A stretch of DNA of 43,569 nucleotides from Paraplanobispora takensis (GCF_016863195.1 NZ_BOOK01000070.1:1-43569); one strand, 5' to 3'; positions 1 to 10,894 are shown, counted from the first letter of the stretch. The notes: generated by a model not told the origin, from the letters alone. A program made the numbers and translations.

Positions 1-199
1 GATCATGAGGTCCAGGGTTACCCCTGGCCAGAGGCTACTTCGTTGGAGATTTCTCCGGAATCCCAGAAAATCCGGCAGCCAGCGGCGGCGGGCTCGGGGG
101 CCCGGTGGTCGTGGTGTGGATCAGCACCACGTCGTCACCCTTGGCGAACCGCTGCGCGCCGGAATTGCTGGGCGCCCGGGTGCGGTCAGGCGGCGGCGA

Positions 200-370
200 A
201 CACCGGTGCGGAGCGACCGCGGCGCCGTCGGGCAGCAGCAATCCGGTGTCCTAGAACAGCACGATGCCGTTGCACAGCAGGCTCCATCCCTGGTCGGGGT
301 AGGTCGAGACGACGTGGGCGGCGTCTCGGTCGGAGGCGCGGGCGCTGGGACAGGCGGGCTGATGCGGGCA
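200..370 (-). pseudogene. DUF5999-like small protein, start lost and premature stop
   Basis: Read on the minus strand from 370, the frame gives a Cys/His-rich start (CPHQPACPSA), then STYPDQGWSLLCNG, then LLLPDGAAVAPHRC. I recognise this as the short DUF5999 type of actinomycete protein (about 60 residues, function unknown). Two lesions are visible. The initiator codon is missing because codon 2 (TGC, 368-370) lies one base from the terminal Gs of the Tn3 inverted repeat that begins at 372. An in-frame TAG stands at 251-253, where the family normally has a Glu codon. The frame stays open beyond the natural end down to position 35 without further recognisable homology. The family name is recalled, not searched. 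Confidence 0.5.
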
Positions 371-371
371 C

Positions 372-412
372 GGGGGTCGAGCAGCAATGGAACGGCCAGT
401 GGCGTTAGCGAG
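372..412 (+). repeat. Tn3 left terminal inverted repeat
   Basis: Forty-one bases starting with GGGGGTCGAGCAGC. They match the reverse complement of 4399-4439 at 39 of 41 positions (differences at positions 7 and 16). The inner 13 bases (389-401) recur inverted at 435-447, so this end can also form a long hairpin. Confidence 0.8.
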
Positions 413-434
413 GCGTCGGAGCGGGGTTTATCGT

Positions 435-447
435 CACTGGCCGTTCC
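435..447 (-). repeat. Inverted extra copy of the inner part of the left repeat
   Basis: CACTGGCCGTTCC is the exact reverse complement of 389-401 in the left terminal repeat, 33 bases away. The right end has no equivalent. It may be a remnant of a second transposon end or an additional transposase-binding box. Confidence 0.6.
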
Positions 448-538
448 GATCCGGGCGGAGCGTCGAATAGGCGGGCACCCTGTAACGGTTTGATTGCTGT
501 GGGTGATCTTTCTGTCGGTTGGCCCTACTTTGCGGGCA

Positions 539-2460
539 TGCCGGTGGAGTGCTTGACGGACGATGAGGCTGCCGCGTACGGGCGGTTCGCGGGGCCTCCA
601 TCGCGGGCGGATCTGGAGCGGGTGTTCTTTCTCGATGATGAGGGCCGGGTGCAGATCGCGCAGCGGGGCGGTCATCTCCCGGTCGGAGTTGCGGGCCGCG
701 CTGGTGGTGGTCAACGAGCACGTGCTGCCGGCGGATGCCACCGACCCCGACGACTGGCGGGCCGAGCTGGTCGGCCGCTACCCCACGGTGTCGGGGTTGT
801 TGAAGGTGCTGCCCGAGGTGATCGTCTTCGGCGCGAACGCCGAGGGAACGCCCGTTTTGGAGGCGACGAAGGCGCTACCGGGTGTGCTCGCCTATCGCAG
901 TCGCCTGCCCGCTCCGCTGATCCCGGGCCGTCTCATCGATGCCGGCGTGGTGAACGGCCCGGGGAGGCGCCTGGTGTTCGGCCATCCGGTGCACGCTGAT
1001 GCCTCGGTGAGCCGGCACGCCTACGCCTTGTGCGTGCTGGAGCGGTTCTGGCGGGCCCTCAAGCGCCGTGAGATCTACGCCGGCGCCTCCACCCGGTGGT
1101 GCAAACCCGCAGGCCGAGTTGCTGGACGGCGCGCGCTGGGAGGCGGTCCGCCCCGACGCCTTGACGGCGCTCAGCCTGCCCGCCGATCCCGACCGGTTGC
1201 TGGCCGAGCACGCCCGCACCCTGGATGCCGCTCTGCGGGAGGTCGGCGGGCGGCTGATCGCCAACCCCGATGTGCGGGTCGACGGATCAGGGAAGATCCA
1301 CCTGAGTGGGGTCAAAGCGATCGAGGAGCCGCCGTCCCTGGTGGACCTGCGGGCTCGCACCAGCGCGATGCTGCCGCGCGTGGAGCTGCCCGAGGTGATC
1401 TTGGAGGTCATGGCGTGGGTGCCGCAGATGGCCGAGGCGTTCACCGCGGTGTCCGGCGGCCGGTCCCGGCTCAAAGACCTGCCGGTCTCGATCGTGGCCT
1501 GCCTGGCCGCGCACTCGCTGAACGTCGGCTACCGGCCGATCGCCAAGAAGGGCGTCGAGGCCCTGGAGCGCTCACGGCTATCGCACGTGTTCCAGAACTA
1601 CGTCCGGCCCGAGACCCTCGGCCCGGCGAACGCGCCGCTGGTCGACGAGCAGGCCGATCTGCCGTTGGCCCAGGCGTGGGGCGGCGGCCTGGTCGCCGCG
1701 GTCGACGGGATGCGCTTCGTCGTCCCGGTCCCAGCCGCCTTCGCCCGCCCCAACCGCAAGTACTTCGGCTCCAAACGCGGCATGACCTGGCTGAACGCCG
1801 TGAACGACCGTGGCATGGGCCGCGGCGCGAAAATCGTGTCGGGCACCATCCGGGACTCTCTGCACATGATCGACGTCATCTTCGGCCTGGACGGCGGCGA
1901 CCTGCCCGAGATCGTGGTGTCCGACACCGGCTCCTACAGCGACTTGGTCTTCGGGTTGCTGGAGCTGCTCGGTATCTCTTATCGGCCGGCCCTGGCCGAT
2001 CTGCCCGACCAGAAGGGCTGGCGGATCAGCGGCTCCGCCGACTACGGGCCGCTGGGCACCTTCGCCCGGGGGAAGATCGACCTGGGCAAGATCCGCCGCA
2101 ACTGGGAGGACATCCTGCGCGTGGTCGCCTCGCTCTACACCGGCACGGTGCGCGCCTACGATGTGGTCACCATGCTCCAGCGTGATGGTCACCCCGCCGC
2201 GCTCGGCGAGGCGATCGCCTCCTACGGCCGTAACTGCCTCACGCTCTGGAACACCGTCTACCTGGACGCTGCCGTGCGCCGGCTCAAGGCCCAGGGATAT
2301 GCGGTCCGGACCGAGGACATGGCCCGGCTGTCGCCGTTCGTCCACTCCCACCTGGGCGTCCACGGCACCTACACCTTCGCCCTGCCCGACCTGGCCCCCG
2401 GCGCCATCCGCGACTTCCGCGATCCGGACGCCACCGAGGACGACGACATCTGGCCCATCG
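539..2460 (+). pseudogene. tnpA: Tn3-family transposase TnpA, frameshifted and internally deleted
   Basis: The start at 539 (MPVECLTDDEAAAYGRF) matches the DUF4158-type N-terminus of Tn3 transposases. The reading then jumps frame near 665-690 into a segment with VNEHVLPADATDPDDW, and again near 1095-1115 into the long catalytic part. That part carries the RSRLSHVFQNY, WGGGLVAAVDGMRFVVPV, GTIRDSLHMIDV and VVSDTGSYSDLVFGL segments typical of the DDE_Tnp_Tn3 domain, and ends with HLGVHGTYTF near 2380. Reconstructed length is about 640 residues, against nearly 1000 in intact relatives. Much of the N-terminal region is missing, and about 70 residues are lost near 2230, where EAIASYGR runs straight into LTLWNTVYLDAAV. 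It cannot encode an active enzyme. Confidence 0.85.
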
Positions 2461-2553
2461 TGTCCGCGACGGAGATCGGGCCAAGGTGTGGCGGTAGCCG
2501 GATCGGCTCCACCCTTCCACGAGCCAGTTTCCCTCGGGCTACCGTTGCTCCGT

Positions 2554-3370
2554 ATGACGCATGCCGAGATCGAGATCACCGCGGAGCTGGTCCGGGATCT
2601 GCTGCGCGACCAGCATCCCGACCTGGCCGATTACCCGGTGAAGCTTGGCGCGCGCGGCTAGGACAACCAGCTGTGGCGGCTCGGTGACGACCTCGCCGTC
2701 CGGCTGCCCTGGGCGACGGAGTCCGCGGACGCGCTGCTGGGCAAGGAGCACACCTGGCTGCCCGCCCTCGCCCCGTGCCTGCCGCTGCCGGTTCCCGTCC
2801 CGCAGCGCCTCGGTGTCCGGGTATGACCTCATCTGGCGAGTCCTCCGCTCTGTTTCCGCGGCCCTGGATCGTCACCACCTGGGTGCCGGGTGAGCCGGCC
2901 GACCGCGCCCCCGTCACCCGCGCCGCGCAGGCCGCCGACGTCCTGGCCGCTTTCCTGACGGCTTTGCACCGGCCCGCCCCTGCTGAGGCGCCCGCCGGTC
3001 GCTTCGGCCGCGGAGGGCCGCTGGCTGGCTGCTTCGAGGGGTTCGCCGACCAGCTCGCTGCGGCCACCGAGCTGGGGCTCATCCCCGACCCGGACGCTGT
3101 TCGCGCGGTCTGGGACGACGCCGCCGCCGCGCCCGGCTGGGCTGGCCCGGCGCTGTGGCTGCACGGCGACCTGCATCCGGCCAACGTCCTGACCGCGGGC
3201 GGAACCTTCTGCGGCGTGGTCGACTTCGGCGACCTGTGCACAGGCGATCCGGCCTGCGACCTCGCCGCCGCGTGGATTCTGCTGCCGGACGGCGCCGTCG
3301 ACCGCTTCCATGACGCCTATCAGCCGGCCTCGGACGTCGCGACCCTGCGCCGCGCCCGCGGATGGGCGGT
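2554..3370 (+). pseudogene. Aminoglycoside/choline phosphotransferase-family protein, broken
   Basis: Starting at ATG 2554, the N-terminus (AELVRDLLRDQHPDLADYPV) is followed by an in-frame TAG at 2659-2661, where APH-like proteins have a Trp codon before DNQLWRLGDDLAVRLP. A frameshift lies near 2820-2860. After it the third frame gives WLHGDLHPANVL, the catalytic HGDxxxxN loop, and DFGDLCTGDPACDLAAAW, the metal-binding DFG region. The frame then runs into the antisense of the neighbouring ArsR gene after LRRARGWAV near 3370, so the C-terminus is also lost. The family phosphorylates small hydroxyl-bearing molecules, sometimes antibiotics. This copy is dead. Confidence 0.75.
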
Positions 3371-3635
3371 GGGCCGCGCGCAGCAGCTCGGCCGCGTCCC
3401 CGCCGGCCAGGGCGTAGACGACGGTGGAGCGGTCGCGATGCGCGCTGACCATGCCCGAACGGCGTAGCACGGCCAGATGCTGCGACAGCCCGGTCGGCTC
3501 GGCCTCTATGGCCGCCAGCAGATCCCGCACCGGCTTCGGCCCCTCTTGCAGCAGCTCCAGCACCCGGATCCGGACCGGGTGGCCCAGCAGCCGGAACAGC
3601 TCCGCCTTGGCCTCATACAACGGCACCGACATCAC
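3366..3635 (-). pseudogene. ArsR/SmtB-family winged-helix repressor, C-terminus replaced
   Basis: About 90 residues match the ArsR fold: an N-terminal helix (YEAKAELFRLLGHPVRIRVLELL), the recognition helix around GLSQHLAVLRRSGMV and a wing with DRSTVVYAL. No CxC metal site (ELCVC type) is present near the recognition helix, so the inducer is unknown. After AELLRAAHR the frame stays open antisense through the APH remnant to 2829, so the normal last 15-25 residues have been replaced at a junction near 3366-3375. Start is GTG 3635 or ATG 3632, overlapping the stop of the upstream gene, so translation is probably coupled. The DNA-binding core is intact and might still work. Confidence 0.65.
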
Positions 3636-3847
3636 AGCCCGCTCCCCACGGCCGGATCAACCTCACCTGACCCGGCCTCCGGCGAGCTGAGCGTTATGCC
3701 GTGCGTGCGAGCCAGCCGCATCACGTGCTCCCATTCGGCTTCGGCCAACGCGAGCGCGTCGACGTCATCGCCATGGCGGGCCGTCTCCAACGCCGTGCTC
3801 GCCCGGCCTGCCCGTTCCCTGACCGCCGCAGCGAAAGACCCGCTCAC
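3632..3847 (-). CDS. Small hypothetical protein upstream of and overlapping arsR
   Basis: A 71-residue protein starting at GTG 3847, with a GGGGAG ribosome-binding site a few bases upstream. It is helical and charged (an EAEWEHVMRLARTHGI segment), with no membrane segment and no motif I can name. Its stop codon overlaps the ArsR start, so the two form one operon read from the operator-like palindrome at 3898-3915. Small helical proteins next to ArsR genes occur in actinomycetes, but I cannot assign a function. Confidence 0.55.
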   Translation of the reverse strand: MSGSFAAAVRERAGRASTALETARHGDDVDALALAEAEWEHVMRLARTHGITLSSPEAGSGEVDPAVGSGL

Positions 3848-4398
3848 AGCTCCCCTCTCCGTCGATCCAGTTCAGAGTCTGCACCCTGTTGTATTGGATT
3901 GCGCAAATTCGCAATTTGTGAAGTCGTGGATGAGAGTCGATCCGCCGCCCGCCGCGCGATGATGGCGCACACCCCGGCCAGCCTGCATCGGAGCGGTCAT
4001 GCACGTGGAGATCGAGGTTCGTCGCTTCTCGCGGTAATCACCGTTGCCGGGCCCATCGACCACACCAGCGCTCCTCGACTGCTCACCTCCACCATGCGGG
4101 TAGAAGACCTGGCAGACCACCTGGCCAGCCCGGTGGTCCTGCCGCTGATGCAGTTGCATCAGCGGCAGACAGAGCAGTTTGGGGGCAGCGCACGCACCCG
4201 CCAACGACGCAGCCCCTCGGGCGGGACCTGTCGTTTTCCATCTGGCCGGCACGGCACGCTGACCCGGGAAAGCACAGGAAAGGTCGATCATGCAGGGCTG
4301 TCGTGATAGCTATGCAGCCACCGCGCTTCAAAGATCAATATAGCCTCTGACCTGCGGTTCGCCTCTTTGGAGCTTACTTGGCCTGCTCCCTCTGAGGG
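3848..4398. other. Gene-poor part of the Tn3 element with nested inverted repeats
   Basis: No credible gene is visible. It holds the ArsR operator at its left edge. At 4111-4143 there is an imperfect inverted repeat (GGCAGACCACC against GGTGGTCCTGCC), and at 4139-4168 a perfect one with 14-bp arms (CTGCCGCTGATGCA) around a central GT. The two share bases. They could be an operator, a resolution-type site or folded RNA. Nothing adjacent identifies a binding protein. Confidence 0.5.
3898..3915 (-). promoter_or_regulatory. Probable ArsR operator
   Basis: ATTGCG, six bases, CGCAAT: an interrupted palindrome about 50 bp upstream of the GTG start of the small-protein/arsR operon. AT-rich interrupted palindromes of this size are typical ArsR/SmtB operators. 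The flanking DNA is also unusually AT-rich for the window. Confidence 0.45.
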
Positions 4399-4439
4399 CT
4401 CGCTAACGCCACTGGCCGTTCCACTGCTGCTCAACCCCC
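4399..4439 (-). repeat. Tn3 right terminal inverted repeat
   Basis: Reverse complement of 372-412 with two mismatches in 41 bases. The outer end is the run of Cs at 4435-4439. A sigma-B-like promoter starts 26 bases beyond it. Confidence 0.8.
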
Positions 4440-4465
4440 GATTCCCGCGCAGCGGTCCATGGGTG

Positions 4466-4490
4466 GGTTGGGGGGCATTGCGAGGGGTAG
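4466..4490 (+). promoter_or_regulatory. Sigma-B-like stress promoter before SRPBCC/dehydrogenase operon
   Basis: GGTT, 15 bases, GGGTAG. This fits the actinomycete sigma-B consensus GNNT-N14-16-GGGTA[C/T/G]. It points toward the SRPBCC gene 213 bp downstream and has the same spacing as two other sites in this window (10936-10960 minus and 11159-11183). Confidence 0.45.
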
Positions 4491-4702
4491 ACACAGCTCG
4501 GATCAACCGCGCTCTGGATCATGGGTGACGCGGTAAACCTGACCTCGCCCGGCCGGCCGGCGCCCACCGTGGCCAGCGCATTCGGCGGCGGCTCGGCGGT
4601 GTCACCGGCGGCATCGGGATCACAGTGGGGGGCCTGCCGGCCAGGCGGGTGACGCAGATCGATTCCCTGCTGGTGGCGCGAGGCATATGCAGAGGGGAAT
4701 CC

Positions 4703-5245
4703 ATGGAACTGACGGCCACGACAACCATTCGCAAACCCGTACCGGAAGTCTACGCGTTCTGGCGCGATCTGGAGAACCTGCCGACGTTCATGGCGCATCT
4801 CGAGGAGGTCCGCGGCACCGGTGACCGTAGGAGCCACTGGGTCGCCGGTGCCCCGTTCGGCAAGGACGTCGAGTGGGATGCGGAGATCGTCGACGAGGCG
4901 CCCGGTGAGAAGATCGTTTGGCGGTCGATCGGTGACGCCGACGTGCCGAACACCGGCACGGTCCGGTTCATGCCGGCCCCGGACGGTGTGAGCACCGAGG
5001 TGCAGGTGGTTTTGGTGTACGACATTCCGGGCGGCACGGTCGGCAAGGCGGTCGCCAAGTACTTCGGCGAGGAACCGCACCAGCAGCTCGACGACGACCT
5101 GCGCCGGCTCAAGCAGGTGCTGGAGACCGGCGAGGTGGTCCGATCCGACGGCGCCCCGTGGGGCAAGCGGGCCCGCAAGGAGTTCCCGCAGCGGCCGGCG
5201 CAACCGCTGTCGGACTCCGAGCTCGCGAAGGGAGCAGACGAGTGA
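4703..5245 (+). CDS. SRPBCC-family (cyclase/dehydrase-like) protein
   Basis: A 180-residue protein from ATG 4703, with AGAGGGG as ribosome-binding site. The N-terminal part (TTTIRKPVPEVYAFWRDLENLPTFM, then WDAEIVDEAPGEKIVWRS) is the start and central strand region of the START/polyketide-cyclase fold, which binds hydrophobic ligands in a helix-grip cavity. The C-terminal tail is charged and unstructured. It overlaps the next gene by GTGA, so it is co-translated with the zinc dehydrogenase. It may supply or shield a hydrophobic substrate, but that is inference. A sigma-B-like promoter lies upstream. Confidence 0.85.
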   Translation: MELTATTTIRKPVPEVYAFWRDLENLPTFMAHLEEVRGTGDRRSHWVAGAPFGKDVEWDAEIVDEAPGEKIVWRSIGDADVPNTGTVRFMPAPDGVSTEVQVVLVYDIPGGTVGKAVAKYFGEEPHQQLDDDLRRLKQVLETGEVVRSDGAPWGKRARKEFPQRPAQPLSDSELAKGADE

Positions 5246-6417
5246 GGGCGAACACCTGGGCGGGCCGCAACAAGGTCAAGGTCCGCGACGTGCCGGATCC
5301 GACGATCCTGAACAAGCGCGATGCCATCGTACGGATCACCTCCACCGCGATTTGCGGCTCGGACCTGCACCTGGTCGACGGATATGTGCCCACGATGCAG
5401 GACGGCGACGTCATGGGTCACGAGTTCATGGGGGAGGTGGTCGAGGTCGGCCCGGGCATCGATCCGGATCGGCTGCGCATCGGGGACCGGGTCGTCGTGC
5501 CGTTCCCGATCGCCTGCGGCGCGTGCGCCGCCTGTGCCGCCGAGCTGTACTCCTGCTGCGAGAACTCCAACCCCAACGCCGGAATCGCGGAGAAGATGTT
5601 CGGTCACCCGGTCGCCGGGATCTTCGGCTATTCGCATCTGACCGGCGGCTTCGCAGGCGGTCAGGCGCAGTACGCGCGGGTGCCCTTCGCCGACGTCGGT
5701 CCGCTGAAGATCGAGTCCGATCTGACCGACGAGCAGGTGCTGTTCCTGTCCGACATCCTGCCCACCGGCTACATGGGTGCCGAGATGTGCGACATCCAGT
5801 CCAGTGACGTGGTGGCGGTGTGGGGGGCCGGCCCGGTCGGCCAGTTCGCCATGGACAGCGCCCGGGTGCTCGGCGCCGCGAAGGTCATCGCCATAGACAA
5901 GGAGCCGTACCGGCTGCAGATGGCCGAACGGGCGGGCCACACGCCGGTGAACTTCGAGGAGGTCGACGTACGGTCCCGGCTGCTGGAACTGACCGGCGGC
6001 CGGGGACCGGACAAGTGCATCGACGCGGTCGGCCTCGAGGCCACCCACGGCAGCGCGCACATCGCCGCCTACGACCGGCTCAAGCAGGCCGTACGGTTGG
6101 AGACCGAGCGCCCGCACGCGCTGCGTCAAGCGATTCTGTCATGCCGCAGCGGCGGCGTGGTCTCGGTGATCGGCGTCTACGGAGGCCTGCTGGACAAGTT
6201 CCCCGCCGGCGCGTGGATGAACCGGTCACTGACCTTGCGTACCGGGCAATGCCACGTGCAGCGCTACATGAAGCCGCTGCTGCAGCGCATCGAGCGCGCA
6301 GAGCTCGATCCGACCCGGATCATCACCCACACGCTGCCGCTCGACGAGGCCGAACGCGGCTTCGAGCTGTTCAAGAACAAGCAGGACGACTGCGAGAAGG
6401 TCGTCCTCAAACCCTGA
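5242..6417 (+). CDS. Zinc-dependent alcohol dehydrogenase, formaldehyde dehydrogenase-like
   Basis: From GTG 5242, 391 residues of the medium-chain dehydrogenase superfamily. The catalytic zinc ligands lie in ICGSDLH and GHE. The structural-zinc lobe is Cys-rich (CGACAAC, then SCC). The Rossmann motif is GAGPVGQ. Two insertions, one around EKMFGHPVAGIFGYSHL and the other around AAYDRLKQAVRLETERPHALRQ, are typical of glutathione-independent formaldehyde dehydrogenases rather than simple alcohol dehydrogenases. The reaction would be NAD(P)-linked oxidation of a small alcohol or aldehyde in the cytosol. It is followed within 6 bases by a strong terminator hairpin. Confidence 0.88.
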   Translation: MRANTWAGRNKVKVRDVPDPTILNKRDAIVRITSTAICGSDLHLVDGYVPTMQDGDVMGHEFMGEVVEVGPGIDPDRLRIGDRVVVPFPIACGACAACAAELYSCCENSNPNAGIAEKMFGHPVAGIFGYSHLTGGFAGGQAQYARVPFADVGPLKIESDLTDEQVLFLSDILPTGYMGAEMCDIQSSDVVAVWGAGPVGQFAMDSARVLGAAKVIAIDKEPYRLQMAERAGHTPVNFEEVDVRSRLLELTGGRGPDKCIDAVGLEATHGSAHIAAYDRLKQAVRLETERPHALRQAILSCRSGGVVSVIGVYGGLLDKFPAGAWMNRSLTLRTGQCHVQRYMKPLLQRIERAELDPTRIITHTLPLDEAERGFELFKNKQDDCEKVVLKP

Positions 6418-6422
6418 CGGCC

Positions 6423-6467
6423 ACCCGCATCGGGCCGCCGCGGCGAGCGTGGTGGCCCGATGCGGGT
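6423..6467 (+). terminator. Strong hairpin terminator after the dehydrogenase
   Basis: Perfect 14-bp arms (ACCCGCATCGGGCC and its complement) with a 17-base loop, starting 5 bases after the stop codon. There is no U-run, as is common for actinomycete terminators. Confidence 0.7.
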
Positions 6468-6559
6468 CCATCCGGCGGCGCTGGTCGGCAGTGTCCGCCC
6501 GGCGGCGCGGACGAGCCCCGCCCCGGAAGGGGTGAGGGCGAGGAAGCCTCACTGCCCAC

Positions 6560-6814
6560 TCACCGTCTCTCACGCTTCCCCCCTGGCCGTCGCTCAGGCC
6601 GAGGTGGACGTTCGGGCGCGATCCGCTTCATGGGCTTGCCCATCACCATGCTGACGATGTCGGCGTCGTCGCTGGACATCGCGGCCCGGATCGACATGCC
6701 GCAGAGCGAGTCGGCGACGCGCTGCAGGTCCTCGACGCTGTATTCGTCGGCGCGCCAGCCGAGCGAGCGCGTGTGCTCGTTGAGCAGTCGCAGCTCGCCG
6801 GCCCGTCCCCGCAC
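6560..6814 (-). CDS. Small hypothetical protein, 84 residues
   Basis: Read from GTG 6814, with AGGAG just upstream (spacing short, about 2 bases). Third codon positions are almost all G or C across the conserved-looking middle (RLLNEHTRSLGWRADEY, then VADSLCGMSIRAAMSSDDAD), which supports true coding. The tail is Arg/Pro-rich. It is divergent from the ClpC-like gene, with about 110 bp between starts. I do not recognise the family. It could be a regulatory partner of the chaperone or the truncated end of a larger protein. Confidence 0.5.
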   Translation of the reverse strand: MRGRAGELRLLNEHTRSLGWRADEYSVEDLQRVADSLCGMSIRAAMSSDDADIVSMVMGKPMKRIAPERPPRPERRPGGKRERR

Positions 6815-6926
6815 CGCTCCTGACCGGCCCTTGGCAGCGGCTGCTGTTCAAGGCTTTGCCGATCCCTGGCATTGCCTCGCGGCCCCACTGGCTAGGTGTC
6901 CCTCCGGAGCATGAGAGGGGATATCC

Positions 6927-9437
<2,511 letters not shown>

Positions 9438-9784
9438 CGGCCGCTGGCTGCCGCGGGCTCCTCGGCCACGACGATCAGCGGACAGGCTGGCTCCCGCTTG
9501 AGGCTTCGCCTCAGCCAGGCATGAGAACACTCACCGCGCGGCCGGTACGGATGCGCGGCGAGGACGTCGCAGACCGCCGCAGGCACAACTTTTACCCCAT
9601 GCCTCCCAGCGGATCGCTCGTACCGTCCTGCCCGCCAGGACCGCGAGAAGTCCCGAACGGCGATGATGCCGGCGCCATGAGCAGCGGACCTGGCATGGGA
9701 TCAGATTCACGAGCCGAGAGCAGATGAGCGGTCATCGGCTGACGCTTGAACGGTTTGACGAGGTCGGGGCGGCGTGTGCGGGAA
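9438..9784. other. Intergenic region between two converging genes
   Basis: About 350 bases between the ClpC-like gene and the convergent membrane-protein gene. Apart from the small hairpin I see no gene: the open frame at 9521-9727 lacks a ribosome-binding site, and its product has no recognisable pattern. Confidence 0.4.
9499..9513 (+). terminator. Short hairpin after the ClpC-like gene
   Basis: TGAGGC-TTC-GCCTCA, 61 bases after the stop codon, with no T-run. A weak terminator candidate only. Confidence 0.3.
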
Positions 9785-10894
9785 TCACGCCTCCTTCTCC
9801 TCCCGCCAGCCGCCGGGTTCGGGATGGTAGCCGTAGGCGGCGGCCCGCACCGTGTCCTCGTCCTCCAGCCCGGAACCGATCGTGCCGCCGACGGTGGCCA
9901 GCGAGCTGATGATCCAGGCCAGCATCAGGTAGTCGGTGAAATCGACCGGCCGCTGCAGCTTCCGTTCCAGCACGGAGGTGTCGATCAGCAGCGCCGCGAC
10001 GAGTGTCGTTGCGGCGAACAGCACCAGGTAGGACACCGCGGCGGCCAGGGCGAGGGTGAGGACCGTGCCCAGGTTGAACATCCGGGCCAGCTCAGCCGGT
10101 GTCTGCCGGCCCGGTTTCTCCCACAGGTCGTGCGCGATGATCAGCCAGGTCACCAGCGTGGCCAGGGCGAGAAGCATGATCACGGTGAGGCGGAGCCCGC
10201 CGAGCGCATCGCCCATCTCCCAGATGGCGCTGGTGGTGAGCGCGAACGCGGCCGTGGCGAAGGCGCCGGCCAGCAGTTTGGACAGGCCCAGCAGGGTGCG
10301 TCCCGGACGGTTGGCCCGGATCATTCCGGTCAGCAGCCGCACCCGGCCGGCCAGCCGCGAGGCGAGGTAGCCCACTTCCCCGGCATCGGCCCCGCCCACC
10401 ACCCGGTGGATGGCGGCGACCTGGCCGGCCAGCTCGGCCGGTGCCCGGCCGACCGGCGGCACCCGCTCCTCGGAAGCGTCAGTGAGCAGCCGGCCCACCA
10501 GAGCCGGGACGGCCGCGCGGAGCGCTCGCAACTGGCGCAGTCCCAGCGCGGGCAAGGACACCATCGCCACTCGGCGCCGGGCGGAGGTCTGCGCCACCAG
10601 CGGTACCCGCTCGGTGTGCAGCGGCAGGTCGGTCAGGCAGATCGCGACGTCCCACCGGGCGTCGGCGCGCCGACGGGCGACATCGTCCAGCAGCGCCTCG
10701 ACGCCGCCGTCGCGGCGCGGCGCCACCTCACCCCAGCCTGCCCGGACGGTCCACCGCACGTGCGGGTCCACCCGCTCGGCGAGCCGGTCGGCCAGCTCGG
10801 CGGCGAGCCGCGCGACCACCTGCGCCGGATAGTCCGGCGGGGTCGCCACGAGTCCGACGACGATCTCCGGCCGATGCTGCTCACTGATGGCCAT
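9785..10894 (-). CDS. Membrane protein of unknown function with cytosolic N-domain
   Basis: A 369-residue protein from ATG 10894, with GAGGAG upstream. Residues 1 to about 205 are soluble, beginning EIVVGLVATPPDYPAQVVARLA, with a WDVAICLTDLPL strand and paired Arg-rich helices. The C-terminal half has four hydrophobic segments (around LLAGAFATAAFALTTSAIW, VIMLLALATLVTWLIIA, LTLALAAAVSYLVLFAATT and YLMLAWIISSLATVGG), so it is probably anchored with the N-domain inside. I do not recognise a named family. A sigma-B-like promoter 42 bp upstream (GCAT-N15-GGGTAG) and its divergence from a zinc dehydrogenase gene that also has a sigma-B-like promoter suggest a stress function. Confidence 0.75.
   Translation of the reverse strand: MAISEQHRPEIVVGLVATPPDYPAQVVARLAAELADRLAERVDPHVRWTVRAGWGEVAPRRDGGVEALLDDVARRRADARWDVAICLTDLPLHTERVPLVAQTSARRRVAMVSLPALGLRQLRALRAAVPALVGRLLTDASEERVPPVGRAPAELAGQVAAIHRVVGGADAGEVGYLASRLAGRVRLLTGMIRANRPGRTLLGLSKLLAGAFATAAFALTTSAIWEMGDALGGLRLTVIMLLALATLVTWLIIAHDLWEKPGRQTPAELARMFNLGTVLTLALAAAVSYLVLFAATTLVAALLIDTSVLERKLQRPVDFTDYLMLAWIISSLATVGGTIGSGLEDEDTVRAAAYGYHPEPGGWREEKEA

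Larger units (their letters stand above)
372..4439. mobile_element. Decayed Tn3-family transposon (about 4.07 kb)
   Basis: Bounded by 41-bp terminal inverted repeats at 372-412 and 4399-4439 that begin with five Gs and contain GGAACG and CGTTAG, the layout of Tn3-family ends. Inside are a Tn3-type DDE transposase remnant, a broken aminoglycoside-phosphotransferase-like gene, a truncated ArsR gene with a small upstream partner, and a nested pair of inverted repeats. No 5-bp target duplication is evident (GGCAC on the left, GATTC on the right), so one flank has been rearranged or the two ends come from different insertions. No resolvase gene is recognisable. With a broken transposase the element cannot move by itself. 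Confidence 0.72.

Noticed and set aside
12-27. CCAGGG-TTAC-CCCTGG hairpin at the left edge as a terminator
   Set aside because: Short, no U-run, and the gene it would terminate lies outside the window.
563-2185. Long open frame of 540 codons over the transposase region
   Set aside because: Only its first half matches Tn3 transposase. The rest is an Arg/Gly/Pro-rich shadow of the true frame.
2829-3635. 268-residue ArsR-like protein as a real gene
   Set aside because: Beyond residue 90 it reads antisense through the phosphotransferase remnant, so the long frame is a by-product of a deletion.
9521-9727. 68-residue ORF after the ClpC-like gene
   Set aside because: No ribosome-binding site, weak codon bias, no recognisable pattern.
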